A stretch of DNA of 38,039 nt. Origin: an uncultured Clostridia bacterium. Lineage in GTDB: Bacteria; Bacillota; Clostridia; Lachnospirales; Lachnospiraceae. The notes beneath the pieces were generated by a model that ran no database searches, was not told where the DNA came from, and saw nothing but the letters and a program-made list of their open reading frames with translations. Position numbers and translations under genes: made by a program. The stretch's first letter is position 1, and each line of letters begins with the position of its first letter. Positions 1-11,075 of the stretch are shown in pieces. The stretch spans positions 1 to 38,039 of the forward strand of contig CAMEEX010000009.1 of assembly GCA_945915235.1 (NCBI GenBank). The letters are read 5' to 3'.

Positions 1-852
1 GAACAGTTTCAGAAGATGGTAAGTGACATTACAGAGAAATATGACTTTGACTCGGTGGACTTTAACAGCATAGTTGCGAGTCTCTCAGACAATATCGAGA
101 AGTTTGCAAATAAGGCGCTGACCTATATAGGCAATATGGTGCCGCAGGTTGTGTCGTTTATGAGCAATATTGTGAGCTTTCTATTCAATATTATCATGGC
201 GATTGTGATTTCTGCCAATATTCTTGTTTATAAGGAGAAGCTCATTAACCAGATATCGAGGACGGTGAAGGTGAGCCTTCCGAAGTTCTATGATAGGCTT
301 GCGAAGCTGGCGGTTGTGACGGCGGACACGTTCAGGAGATATATTTCCGGGCAGTGCATAGAGGCGCTTATACTCGGCGGACTGTGCTATATCGGAATGG
401 TGATATTCAGATTTGACTATGCGCTTCTTATAAGCACGGTCATAGCCGTGACGGCGCTTATTCCGGTTGCGGGCGCGTATATCGGCGGAGCGGTGGCGTT
501 CATATTGCTCGCGATAATATCACCGATTAAGGCGGTTATGTTTATCGTGTATCTTGTGATATTGCAGCAGATTGAGACAAACCTCATATATCCGAGGGTT
601 GTCGGCTCGTCGCTTGAGCTTCCGGGCATATGGGTAATATTCGCGGTCACGGTCGGCGGCGGTGCGTTTGGAATACTCGGAATTATGTTTGCGGTGCCGG
701 TAATGTCTGTTGTCTATAAGTTCGTGAGAGAGGCAGTTGTAAAAAAGGAAGATAATGCAGAATTGAAAGATAGCCGTATAGATTTGGCAGGCAAAACCGA
801 TATCACTTCCGGCAATACGAAAGATGAAATAGAAAGCGAAAAGACAAAATAG
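1..852 (+). CDS. AI-2E family transporter (C-terminal part; 5' end outside window)
   Basis: Reading frame open from base 1; multiple TM helices and PerM/AI-2E-like motifs (ALIPVAGAYIGG, NLIYPRVVGSSLELPGIWVIFAV, GGGAFGILGIMFAVPV). Confidence 0.85.
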   Translation, partial: EQFQKMVSDITEKYDFDSVDFNSIVASLSDNIEKFANKALTYIGNMVPQVVSFMSNIVSFLFNIIMAIVISANILVYKEKLINQISRTVKVSLPKFYDRLAKLAVVTADTFRRYISGQCIEALILGGLCYIGMVIFRFDYALLISTVIAVTALIPVAGAYIGGAVAFILLAIISPIKAVMFIVYLVILQQIETNLIYPRVVGSSLELPGIWVIFAVTVGGGAFGILGIMFAVPVMSVVYKFVREAVVKKEDNAELKDSRIDLAGKTDITSGNTKDEIESEKTK

Positions 853-929
853 AAGGCGAAAAGACGAAATAGAAGGATAAAAGATAAAATAGGACATGAA
901 AAGATAAAATAAATCAAGAAATGACATTA

Positions 930-960
930 AACTTACACGGTTTAGCTGTGTAAGTTTTTT
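930..960 (+). terminator. Rho-independent terminator
   Basis: AACTTACAC ... GTGTAAGTT stem followed by T run. Confidence 0.75.
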
Positions 961-996
961 GCATTTTAGCGTTTTAAAGTATTATAGTGATTTGTG

Positions 997-1025
997 TTGA
1001 CAAATCAAGGTTCAGTTGCTAAAAT
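997..1025 (+). promoter_or_regulatory. sigma70-type promoter upstream of ilvN
   Basis: TTGACA (997-1002), 17 bp, TAAAAT (1020-1025). Confidence 0.7.
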
Positions 1026-1071
1026 ACTAGGTAACGTCCAACATATCGGATGATGATTTATGGAGGTGCTT

Positions 1072-2630
<1,559 letters not shown>

Positions 2631-2673
2631 TCTTCATTCGTTGATACATATTGGTGTCTTTTATAAAAATATA

Positions 2674-2709
2674 AGCCCCGCGGGGATAAGTTTCCTCGCG
2701 GAGCTTTTT
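2674..2709 (+). terminator. Terminator after ilvC
   Basis: AGCCCCGCGGGG-ATAAGTTT-CCTCGCGGAGCT then TTTT. Confidence 0.7.
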
Positions 2710-2763
2710 GTAACCTGAGCCTTAATGTCATAGAAGCGGGATAATGCCTGCTTAGAATAATTC

Positions 2764-3099
2764 CTACTTGGTTTCAATATCGAGCAGTTTGTTGACGGCA
2801 GGAGCCATCTCGGGGTGTTCCCGCAGTGCAAATATAACCTTTTTCTCATACTCGGTTGCGTTGATTGGGGTATTTTCTTTGTATCCGAAAGTGCTCAGAA
2901 TATCGTCGACTTGGTATATCTCACACAGGATGAGCAGGGTGTCAGCATCGGGCTGTGCCTGACCGCTCTCCCAGCCGTACAGCGTCTTGTCAGCTATATT
3001 TATGGATTTGTCGCTGAGCTTTATAACAACATCGTGAACGGTAAGGTCATTCTTCTTTCTGAGTTCCTTCAGAACCTTCGCAATCATCTCATTTTTCAT
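2764..3099 (-). CDS. XRE-family HTH regulator
   Basis: MIAKVLKELRKKNDLTVHDVVIKLSDKSINIADKTLYGWESGQAQPDADTLL; start could be 3099 or 3111. Confidence 0.7.
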   Translation of the reverse strand: MKNEMIAKVLKELRKKNDLTVHDVVIKLSDKSINIADKTLYGWESGQAQPDADTLLILCEIYQVDDILSTFGYKENTPINATEYEKKVIFALREHPEMAPAVNKLLDIETK

Positions 3100-3422
3100 A
3101 TATTCCTCCACTGCATATTTTTAGCATAAGTATTGTTTTATTCGATTGAATTTTTTTATTCTAAAATAATTGTAAATATTTTTTATTCATAATAGAAATA
3201 TTTCTTTATATATAGTTATTTTATCCATATCTCAAAAGAAAATATTCCGTTTCTATAATATCCCAGCGCAGTAAGCAGGTCAAACTATTCTTAGGTACGC
3301 AGAATTATTATGTTGAAATTCTTAATAACAAAGACTATAATAGAATTAATTTCCGTGAAACACAGAATAGAAGGAGTTTCGGAACAATAAAAATAACCTT
3401 GATTTGAATGGAGCTTTAAAGG

Positions 3423-3623
3423 GTGGACAGACAGACCGTGACGCAGCGAGTGGCGCGCTATTTAGAAGAGAACCATATATCGGCAGTGCAGGTTGGGCAT
3501 GACCTTGGAATTTCCGCTGATAAATTGACATGTGAGAAGAATATGGAGTTAGATGCGGCAGAGTTTTTGGAGCTGTGCAGGTATCTCAATGTCAAGCCTG
3601 AGAAGTTTAGGAGGAACGAATGA
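3423..3623 (+). CDS. small HTH-like protein, ATGA-overlapped with the downstream PAPS-reductase-like gene
   Basis: 66 aa VTQRVARYLEENHISAVQVGHDLGISADKLTCEKNMELDAAEFLELCRYLNVKPEKF resembles XRE HTH; GTG start. Confidence 0.6.
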   Translation: MDRQTVTQRVARYLEENHISAVQVGHDLGISADKLTCEKNMELDAAEFLELCRYLNVKPEKFRRNE

Positions 3624-5344
3624 GGCATTACAGGTGCACAGTGCATAACATAGAACTGGGAAAAAATTATTGCGATGAATGTGGCAGCAGGGAGCATGTG
3701 GAGAGTACATCGGATATCTACTACTGCATGGAGTGCAATGTTCCCGTCTATGAGGAGACCTGCCCCGTGTGCCGCAGCGGGTGCAAGAGGATAGCGACCG
3801 ATTTAAGACCGGTATTTCCGAAGGAGAGGCTTCTGTATGAGCTGTTGGAGAACGAACCTCTCAAGTATATCAATTCCTCAGTGTGGAATGCCTCGGGCAA
3901 TTACTATCTGATAGACGGAACTCTCAGGCGTTTTAATGTGGGAAGACTTGCTAAGCTGTCAGATGCCGATGTGGACAGGATAAGACAGCAGCTTTCCGAG
4001 TATGAGGAGCAGAACAGTAATAACAGGTTTGATGAGTATGTGAGCCGCTTTATCGAGTGCAACAGCAGCCGCTACGACGATATAACGCAGGAGGCATTAA
4101 GCTACATACAGGAGGTGTCGGAAGGCTACGATGCGAAGGATATGTTCGTGTCCTTTTCGGGCGGCAAGGACTCGACTGTGACCTCGGATTTGGTGATGAG
4201 GGCGTTGAGCAATCCTAAGATACTTCATATATTTGGCGATACCACCTTGGAATTTCCTAAGACTGAGGAGTATGTGAAGCGTTTTAAGAAATTGCACCCG
4301 ATGACTCCTGTGCTCTCGTCGAGAAATAAGGAGAAGAATTTTTCCGAACTGTGTGAGCTTATCGGACCGCCGAGCCGTGTCATGCGCTGGTGCTGTACAA
4401 TTTTTAAGACGGGAGCCATAAACAGGAAACTCACAGCTCTTTTTAAGGATAAGACGAAGATACTTGCTTTCTATGGGATAAGGCGAAGCGAGTCGGCGAG
4501 CAGAAGCAAGTACGAGAGGGAGACCGAAGGGCGAAAGATATCGAAGCAGAATACCGTGTCCCCGGCTATCGACTGGCTGGATTTTGATGTCTGGCTGTAC
4601 ATATTGAAGAGAAAAATTGATTTTAATGAGGCTTATACCTACGGTTACGCGAGGGTGGGGTGCTTCTGCTGTCCGAACAACAGCGTGTGGTCGGAGTTCC
4701 TCTCCAGGATATATATGCCCGAGCAGTACGGGAAGTGGCAGGATTTTCTGGTGGACTTTGCGCGTAAAATCGGAAAGCCCGATGCCGAGGAGTATGTACG
4801 CAGTGGCAAATGGAAGGCAAGGCAGGGCGGAAACGGGATAGCCTACGCGGACAATGCCGTGGTGAGCTTCACGCCGTGTGTCGTGGAGGAGAACAGCTAC
4901 AATTATGAGCTGTTAAAGCCTATAACCGATGAGCTGTACGAGCTTTTCAAGCCGTTCGGATACCTTGATTTCAACATGGGAAACGCGCGTCTGGGCGAGG
5001 TGTATGTCTTGAACAGAAAGGGTGTGCAGCTATTGAGGCTTCAGGGAAGAAAGGGCAGTACACAGCTTAGAATTACCATACTTGACCATCACATAGACGG
5101 GGCTAAGACTTTTGAGGCAGCCGAGGACAAGGTCAAGTGCCAGCTCACAAAATATCAGCTCTGTATGGGCTGCCGCGCCTGTGAGGGCGTGTGCAGGCAC
5201 GGTGCGATAAGAATTGAGAGCCTGCCTGACGGCGGGAACAGATATCACATAGACGATGAGAAATGTGTCCGCTGTGCGGAGTGTGTGAACCATTTCAATT
5301 CGGGCTGCTATATGAAGAAGGTGCTGGCGGTAAAGAGAGGCTAG
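3620..5344 (+). CDS. sspD: PAPS reductase/ATP pyrophosphatase-like DNA phosphorothioation protein (SspD-like) with N-terminal zinc ribbons and C-terminal ferredoxin-like Cys motifs
   Basis: SFSGGKDSTVTSDLV PP-loop; CDECG/CMECNVPVYEETCPVC zinc ribbons; CMGCRACEGVC...CVRCAECVNHFNSGC. Confidence 0.8.
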   Translation: MRHYRCTVHNIELGKNYCDECGSREHVESTSDIYYCMECNVPVYEETCPVCRSGCKRIATDLRPVFPKERLLYELLENEPLKYINSSVWNASGNYYLIDGTLRRFNVGRLAKLSDADVDRIRQQLSEYEEQNSNNRFDEYVSRFIECNSSRYDDITQEALSYIQEVSEGYDAKDMFVSFSGGKDSTVTSDLVMRALSNPKILHIFGDTTLEFPKTEEYVKRFKKLHPMTPVLSSRNKEKNFSELCELIGPPSRVMRWCCTIFKTGAINRKLTALFKDKTKILAFYGIRRSESASRSKYERETEGRKISKQNTVSPAIDWLDFDVWLYILKRKIDFNEAYTYGYARVGCFCCPNNSVWSEFLSRIYMPEQYGKWQDFLVDFARKIGKPDAEEYVRSGKWKARQGGNGIAYADNAVVSFTPCVVEENSYNYELLKPITDELYELFKPFGYLDFNMGNARLGEVYVLNRKGVQLLRLQGRKGSTQLRITILDHHIDGAKTFEAAEDKVKCQLTKYQLCMGCRACEGVCRHGAIRIESLPDGGNRYHIDDEKCVRCAECVNHFNSGCYMKKVLAVKRG

Positions 5345-5423
5345 TGCAAAATTGTGCCGCCGGGCGGCATGGAGATAAGTGCGAAGGATATATCCATTTG
5401 CTATAGAATTTCGGAGGAAAATT

Positions 5424-6314
5424 ATGTCAGAAAAGACTGGTAAGATAAGGCTGAAGGGGCATGAGACATTTATATTGAGGGAGGGCTGGCTTGCCAAGGG
5501 GCTCAGGGCTGTGTCCGATGACCCTAAGGTTTTTTCCGAGTACTCGGGCGCGGACGCGCTCGGTGTGGGAACGAACATGGCGAAGGCTATCCGCTACTGG
5601 CTGAGGGCGGGAGGCATCACCGTTGAGAGTAAGGGTGAGGTGAGGCTAAGCTGCATCGGGGAGCTGATAGGCAGGCATGACCCGTATTTCGAGGACACGT
5701 TCACACTGTGGCTTGTGCACGCCAATCTAGCCTGCAATGCAGAGCTTGCGACGAGCTGGTTCATATTTTTTAACAGGATAGGAAACGAGGAGTACACGAA
5801 GGACGAGCTGTGCGATGCCATGCTTAGGGAGATTAAGACATATTCGATGCAGCAGACAATCACCGAGAGTTCGGTGTCTGCTGATGTCACCGCAATCATA
5901 AACATGTATTCGCGGGAGAAGAACATAGACTATGACCCGGAGGAGAAGAAGGTAAGCCCGTTTGCCGAGCTCACTCTTCTAAAGAGAAATAGCGGCTCAT
6001 ACAAGAAATATATGCCGTCGCAGGAGCTTCTTCCGGACATGGCTGTGCTCTATCTCATAAGAAGATATTTTGCCGATGCAAAGACGGACAGCGTGAGCAT
6101 AGACACACTGCTAAACGGTGACAGGCTTCCGGGAAAGATATATAACTTAAACCGCGTAAACCTCAATTTTTACCTCGATAAACTGGCATCGGAGGGTTAT
6201 ATTGCCGTGAACAGGACGGCGGGGCTTGACATGGTATACGCGCAGAGTTCCATAGCGCCTGAAAAGGTGATTGAAAAATACTATTTGGACAAGGCAGAAA
6301 ATCAGAGGGGATAA
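5424..6314 (+). CDS. sspB: DUF4007 protein (SspB-like)
   Basis: LKGHETFILREGWLAKGLRAV...SGADALGVGTNMAKAIRYWLRA; RBS ggagga before ATG 5424. Confidence 0.72.
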   Translation: MSEKTGKIRLKGHETFILREGWLAKGLRAVSDDPKVFSEYSGADALGVGTNMAKAIRYWLRAGGITVESKGEVRLSCIGELIGRHDPYFEDTFTLWLVHANLACNAELATSWFIFFNRIGNEEYTKDELCDAMLREIKTYSMQQTITESSVSADVTAIINMYSREKNIDYDPEEKKVSPFAELTLLKRNSGSYKKYMPSQELLPDMAVLYLIRRYFADAKTDSVSIDTLLNGDRLPGKIYNLNRVNLNFYLDKLASEGYIAVNRTAGLDMVYAQSSIAPEKVIEKYYLDKAENQRG

Positions 6315-6316
6315 CG

Positions 6317-9300
6317 ATGACAGGCAGATTAAAGGATTGGGTTAAGATAGATAAGAGATTTGAAAATTCGGTCAATCTCTATCTGGATTTGGACAACAAG
6401 GAAAAGATAGATAATTATGTTTACACACGTTCCTCGCAGGACATCATAGACTACTATCTCGACAACATTGCTAAGGACAGGGAACACGCGACAATGCTAA
6501 TCGGTCCGTATGGCAAGGGAAAGTCACACATGCTGCTGGTGCTGCTCGACAGGCTCAGACACATGGACAGACCTTATCTGCCCGTGATCATCTCGGGCAC
6601 GGACGGGGATCTGAACCACGCATTTTTAATCGGAATTACCGATGCATTAAAGCGCGCGGGGCTTGAGAACATTGCGCCGGAGAGCTATTACAGCGAGGCG
6701 CTTAAGAAGATTACGCAGTGGAAAAATGATTTCCCGGAGGCGTACAGCCATTTTGAGCGCGAGCTTTCCGAAAACGGCTGCGCCGATGCTGAGACATTCC
6801 GTAAAAGGCTTGAAAAAAATGACAGGCAGGCGCTCGATTTATTCTGCCGAATTTATCCGGCGGTGACGAGTGGAAGTGAATTTAATCCTATAGTCATGCT
6901 CGAGACCGTGAGGATATATGAGCAGATTAAGGCGGTACTGTCGCGCGATTACGGCTTTGCGGGTATTTACATAATATTCGATGAGTTCAGTAAATACATC
7001 GAGGGGCATGAGAAGGAGACCTTTTCGAGGGACATGAAGGTGCTGCAGGATATGTGCGAGCTTGCGGGCAGAAAATCAGAGGGGCGCATGTTCATTACAT
7101 TCGTTGCACACAAGAGTGTCAAGGAGTACGGGGCGAAGCTTCCCGCGGACATGCGAAACGCCTTCCGCGGGGTCGAGGGACGAATAAAGGAGGTGCTCTT
7201 TGTCGTATCCTCGCAGAACAATTATGAGCTCATAGGAAATGTTTTGAAGAAGGACGAGTCCGTCCTGAAAAAAATTCCGGGAATAAAAAGATATTATGCC
7301 AATGCGGTAAATTCCTACAGATTTTCATGCTTCTCGGGCTTGTTTGACGAGGAGGATTTCAAAAAATATGTCGTGTGCGGCTGTTTTCCGCTTATGCCGC
7401 TGACGGCGTATATGCTGCTTCACATAAGCGAGAAGGTCGCACAGAACGAGCGAAGCATATTTACATACCTGTCACACGATGAAAAGGGAAGCCTGTGCAG
7501 AATAATAGAGGAGTGTGAGACCGGTTCTGACGATTACGGCGTGACGGCTGACACGGTGTACGAATATTTCAAAAGCCTGTTCAGGGAGGAGCCGTCGGAC
7601 ACGATTGTACACAATGAATGGCTGAAGGCGGAGTATGCGCTCTCGAGAACAGACGATGAGCTTGAGAGGAAGCTCATAAAGGCGGTAGCGCTCATAAACA
7701 TAATCGACATGCCTGACGAGCTTCTCGCGGACGTGCCGCAGCTTGCAGGTGCGCTAAATCTCTACGACGATGAATGTAAGAGGGTTGTCGATGCGCTGGT
7801 CGGAAAAAAGATTATCATATACCGCCCGCGCAAACATTCCTACAGCTTCTATAACAATGTGGGAGTGGATATTCAGGCGGAGATTTCGCAGAGGGCGGCA
7901 AAGCTGCCGGCAGATGCCGATATGCTGGGGACACTCAAGGCGATTTCAGAGTATGATTATGTGCTGCCTAAGAAATACAATCAGGTGTATTCGATGACCA
8001 GATATTTTGAGTATGTGTTCCTGTCACCTGAGCAGATAAGTAAGCTGCCGTCACCGGAGATTTTGTTTGAGGAGCATTTTTCCGATGGAAAAATTGTCGC
8101 GGTCGTGGCGGACGCACAGGTTGACTACGATGCGGAGCTTTCCGCAAGGCTTGCGGACGACAGGATAGTCGTGCTCGTCACACATGGCGTGTTTGACAGG
8201 GGCGAGAGCATAAGAAGATATATTGTTGCACAGAGTCTCATAAAAGATAAGAATTTTATTGAGGATAACCTTGTCCTCGAGAAGGAGCTTATCAACTACT
8301 GCGACGATATTTCCTACGAGATAAACAGGTACCTTGAGACCGCATATAACCCTGAGAGCGGCGCATGTGCCGTGTTCCACAACGGCGAGAGCTTTAATTC
8401 GGGGTTCAGGCACGGCATGAGCTTTAACCTGTTTTTAAGCAGCATAATGACTGAGTACTACAACAATTCGCCTATTGTAAATAATGAGCTTATAAACAGG
8501 CAGAACATATCGGCACAGAACAAGAAGGCGAGAAACAGGATTACGGATATGCTCCTCGCACATGAGGATTTTTCGGCATTGGAGAAGGGAACCTCGCCCG
8601 AGTCAACAATCTACAGGGCGGTTCTGGTGAACACGGGCGTCCTCGGGAATGGAGACCTTGACCGCGGCTGTGAGGTCGTGCTATCTGAGATAGAGCGCTT
8701 TATCGCGATGTGCGACAGCAGCAAATGTTCTTTTAAGGTGCTCTATGACCGCCTCATGGGAAGCGGCTACGGCGTGAGAAAGGGAATTATTCCGATATAT
8801 GTGGCTCTGTGCATTTCGAGGCTTCAGGACAAGCCGGTCATAAGCCTGAAGGACCGCGAGGTAAATATCGATGCAGCCATACTTGGAAATATAAACGATG
8901 CACCGCAGAATTATTTTCTGTATGTGGAGCATGAGACCATAGAGAAGCAGAATTACATTGCGGGGCTTATGGATTTGTTCGGCATTAAGGCGAAGGTGGC
9001 GGGCGCGCCGCAGGACAGGGAGGTGTTGGACGGCATACTCAAGTGGTACCGCTCACTTCCGCAGGCATCGGCAAATGTCGGGCGCGATGCTACCGTGTCC
9101 GAGGATATGGGGACATCGCTCAGAAGTCTGTGCTCTGCGCTAAGGCGGCAGGACTACAATCCGCATGAATTTCTGTTTAACGAGCTGCCTCGCGCAGTCG
9201 GAGTTAAGGAGAATGAGCTCTCGTCCGTGCCGGAAAAGCTCGGAGAGTTGAAGCGGTACATGGACGGTTACCTTGATGTGCTGTCAGGCAGAGTCGCAGA

Positions 9301-9802
9301 TATCATAAAGAAGCGCTGCGGCGCGGATACATCGGACAGCCTGAGAGCCGTGCTTGAGGGCTATTGCGGGGAGTACGGGGAGAAGCTTTCAAAGCATGTG
9401 ACTAAGAGCAGAACATCGGCGATACTGGCTTATATCTCGCATATGTCCACCTACGAGGAGCGCGAGCTGGTCGCTAAGCTGTCAAAGCTCGTCACGGATA
9501 TCTATATCGATGACTGGCGCGACGGCATGGTCGAGAACTTCCGCTCCGGCTGGAACGAGTTCTGCGACGAGGCTGAGAACAGCACTCACAGCGACGTCCC
9601 GCTAAGCAGCATTATCTTAAAGGGCGAGGGCGGAAGCCTGCTTGAGCGCAGCTATGAGGATATCGCTGACGACAGCACCGGGTATTTTCTCGAGAATGCG
9701 ATCAAGGACGCACTTGACGAATTTGGTGACAGTCTCGAGACAAACGAGAAGGTTGCAGTGCTTGCGAGAGTGCTCGCTAAGCTTGTTGCCGGAGAGAAAT
9801 AG
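6317..9802 (+). CDS. sspC: large P-loop ATPase (SspC-like, related to BrxC/PglY-type ATPases)
   Basis: Walker A GPYGKGKSH, Walker B IYIIFDEF; position inside PT cluster. Confidence 0.72.
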   Translation: MTGRLKDWVKIDKRFENSVNLYLDLDNKEKIDNYVYTRSSQDIIDYYLDNIAKDREHATMLIGPYGKGKSHMLLVLLDRLRHMDRPYLPVIISGTDGDLNHAFLIGITDALKRAGLENIAPESYYSEALKKITQWKNDFPEAYSHFERELSENGCADAETFRKRLEKNDRQALDLFCRIYPAVTSGSEFNPIVMLETVRIYEQIKAVLSRDYGFAGIYIIFDEFSKYIEGHEKETFSRDMKVLQDMCELAGRKSEGRMFITFVAHKSVKEYGAKLPADMRNAFRGVEGRIKEVLFVVSSQNNYELIGNVLKKDESVLKKIPGIKRYYANAVNSYRFSCFSGLFDEEDFKKYVVCGCFPLMPLTAYMLLHISEKVAQNERSIFTYLSHDEKGSLCRIIEECETGSDDYGVTADTVYEYFKSLFREEPSDTIVHNEWLKAEYALSRTDDELERKLIKAVALINIIDMPDELLADVPQLAGALNLYDDECKRVVDALVGKKIIIYRPRKHSYSFYNNVGVDIQAEISQRAAKLPADADMLGTLKAISEYDYVLPKKYNQVYSMTRYFEYVFLSPEQISKLPSPEILFEEHFSDGKIVAVVADAQVDYDAELSARLADDRIVVLVTHGVFDRGESIRRYIVAQSLIKDKNFIEDNLVLEKELINYCDDISYEINRYLETAYNPESGACAVFHNGESFNSGFRHGMSFNLFLSSIMTEYYNNSPIVNNELINRQNISAQNKKARNRITDMLLAHEDFSALEKGTSPESTIYRAVLVNTGVLGNGDLDRGCEVVLSEIERFIAMCDSSKCSFKVLYDRLMGSGYGVRKGIIPIYVALCISRLQDKPVISLKDREVNIDAAILGNINDAPQNYFLYVEHETIEKQNYIAGLMDLFGIKAKVAGAPQDREVLDGILKWYRSLPQASANVGRDATVSEDMGTSLRSLCSALRRQDYNPHEFLFNELPRAVGVKENELSSVPEKLGELKRYMDGYLDVLSGRVADIIKKRCGADTSDSLRAVLEGYCGEYGEKLSKHVTKSRTSAILAYISHMSTYEERELVAKLSKLVTDIYIDDWRDGMVENFRSGWNEFCDEAENSTHSDVPLSSIILKGEGGSLLERSYEDIADDSTGYFLENAIKDALDEFGDSLETNEKVAVLARVLAKLVAGEK

Positions 9803-9878
9803 AAAAACAAAGTGTGCAGCATTTAGGAGATTGACTCCGAACAGCTGCAACAAAATTATATAAATTTGGAGATTACGA

Positions 9879-11063
9879 ATGAGCATGATTTATTTTGACA
9901 ACGCAGCGACGACATACCCGAAACCGGAGTGTGTCTACGAACAGATGGACCTTACAAACCGCAGTCTGGCATTCAATGCCGGACGTGGTTCCTATGCTCT
10001 GGCGCAGCAGTCTGCCAACATCATCGACAATCTCAGAAAAGAATTACTCCGCATGGTAAATGCATCAAACGTAGCAGAGGTCGTACTGTCGTCCTCTGCT
10101 ACATTTGCATTAAATCAGATAATTGGCGGACTTGGGATTGAGAAGGGGCAGTACATATATATTTCACCTTACGAGCACAATGCGGTGGTGAGGACACTCT
10201 ATAACCAGAGGCTGTTTAGAGATGAGAACAAGGTGGCTGATGGTGAAGCGGATAATATTAAAAATCATATTATTGTCATGCCGCTTAAAGATGACGGCAG
10301 CATTGATATAGACAGACTTAGATATGAGTTCAGCGTCCATGCACCTTCCTACATTTTTATGACGCATGTAAGCAATGTCACCGGCTGCATACTTCCTATA
10401 GAGGAGGTTGCTGCCGCAGCCAAGGAGTACGGCGCGGTCGTCACGGTTGACGGCTCGCAGGCACTCGGGCTTGTGCCGTTTGACATGGCGCAGTCGGCAG
10501 TGGATTTCTATGTATTTGCCGGGCACAAGACGCCTTACGGACCTTTCGGGATTGGCGGATTTTTTATAAGAAACGGCAGGAAACTTGACACCTTCATCGC
10601 GGGCGGAACGGGCAGCGACTCGCTGAATGTGCGTATGCCGGAGACCGGAACTGTCCGCTACGAGCCCGCAAGCCCTAACGTGGTCGCGGCAGCAGGGCTC
10701 CTCGCCGCCGTAAAGGGTGTGAACAATGCGGAGATTAAGATTCGCTTAGAAAAAGAGATGAGCCTGACACATTACATGGTTGATAAGCTTCAAAAGCTGC
10801 ACAATGTGAAGCTGTATCTCCCACCTGCGGACAGGCATGTAGGAATTGTCGCCCTCAATGTCAGGGGCTACAAGGCTTCCGAGGTCGGAATGATATTGGA
10901 CGCTGACTACGGCATCGCAGTGCGGACAGGCTACCACTGTGCGCCTCTCGTGCACGAATTTCTCGATGACAGGGAATACCTTGGCGTTGTCAGGGCGAGC
11001 ATGAGCATGTTCACGACGGTAGATGAGATAGATGCGCTGGTGGGGGCGCTGGGGGAGATTTAG
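9879..11063 (+). CDS. sspA: cysteine desulfurase, aminotransferase class V (SspA-like)
   Basis: IYFDNAATTYPKPECV, PLP lysine motif VFAGHKTPYGPFGIGGF, GYHCAPLVHEFL. Confidence 0.82.
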   Translation: MSMIYFDNAATTYPKPECVYEQMDLTNRSLAFNAGRGSYALAQQSANIIDNLRKELLRMVNASNVAEVVLSSSATFALNQIIGGLGIEKGQYIYISPYEHNAVVRTLYNQRLFRDENKVADGEADNIKNHIIVMPLKDDGSIDIDRLRYEFSVHAPSYIFMTHVSNVTGCILPIEEVAAAAKEYGAVVTVDGSQALGLVPFDMAQSAVDFYVFAGHKTPYGPFGIGGFFIRNGRKLDTFIAGGTGSDSLNVRMPETGTVRYEPASPNVVAAAGLLAAVKGVNNAEIKIRLEKEMSLTHYMVDKLQKLHNVKLYLPPADRHVGIVALNVRGYKASEVGMILDADYGIAVRTGYHCAPLVHEFLDDREYLGVVRASMSMFTTVDEIDALVGALGEI

Positions 11064-11075
11064 GAGGAAGAAGAG

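Noticed and set aside
3620-9802. BREX type 4 (PAPS-reductase BrxP plus BrxC-like ATPase)
   Set aside because: No PglZ, BrxL, BrxA or BrxB seen; DUF4007, cysteine desulfurase and DUF262-DUF1524 fit Ssp better
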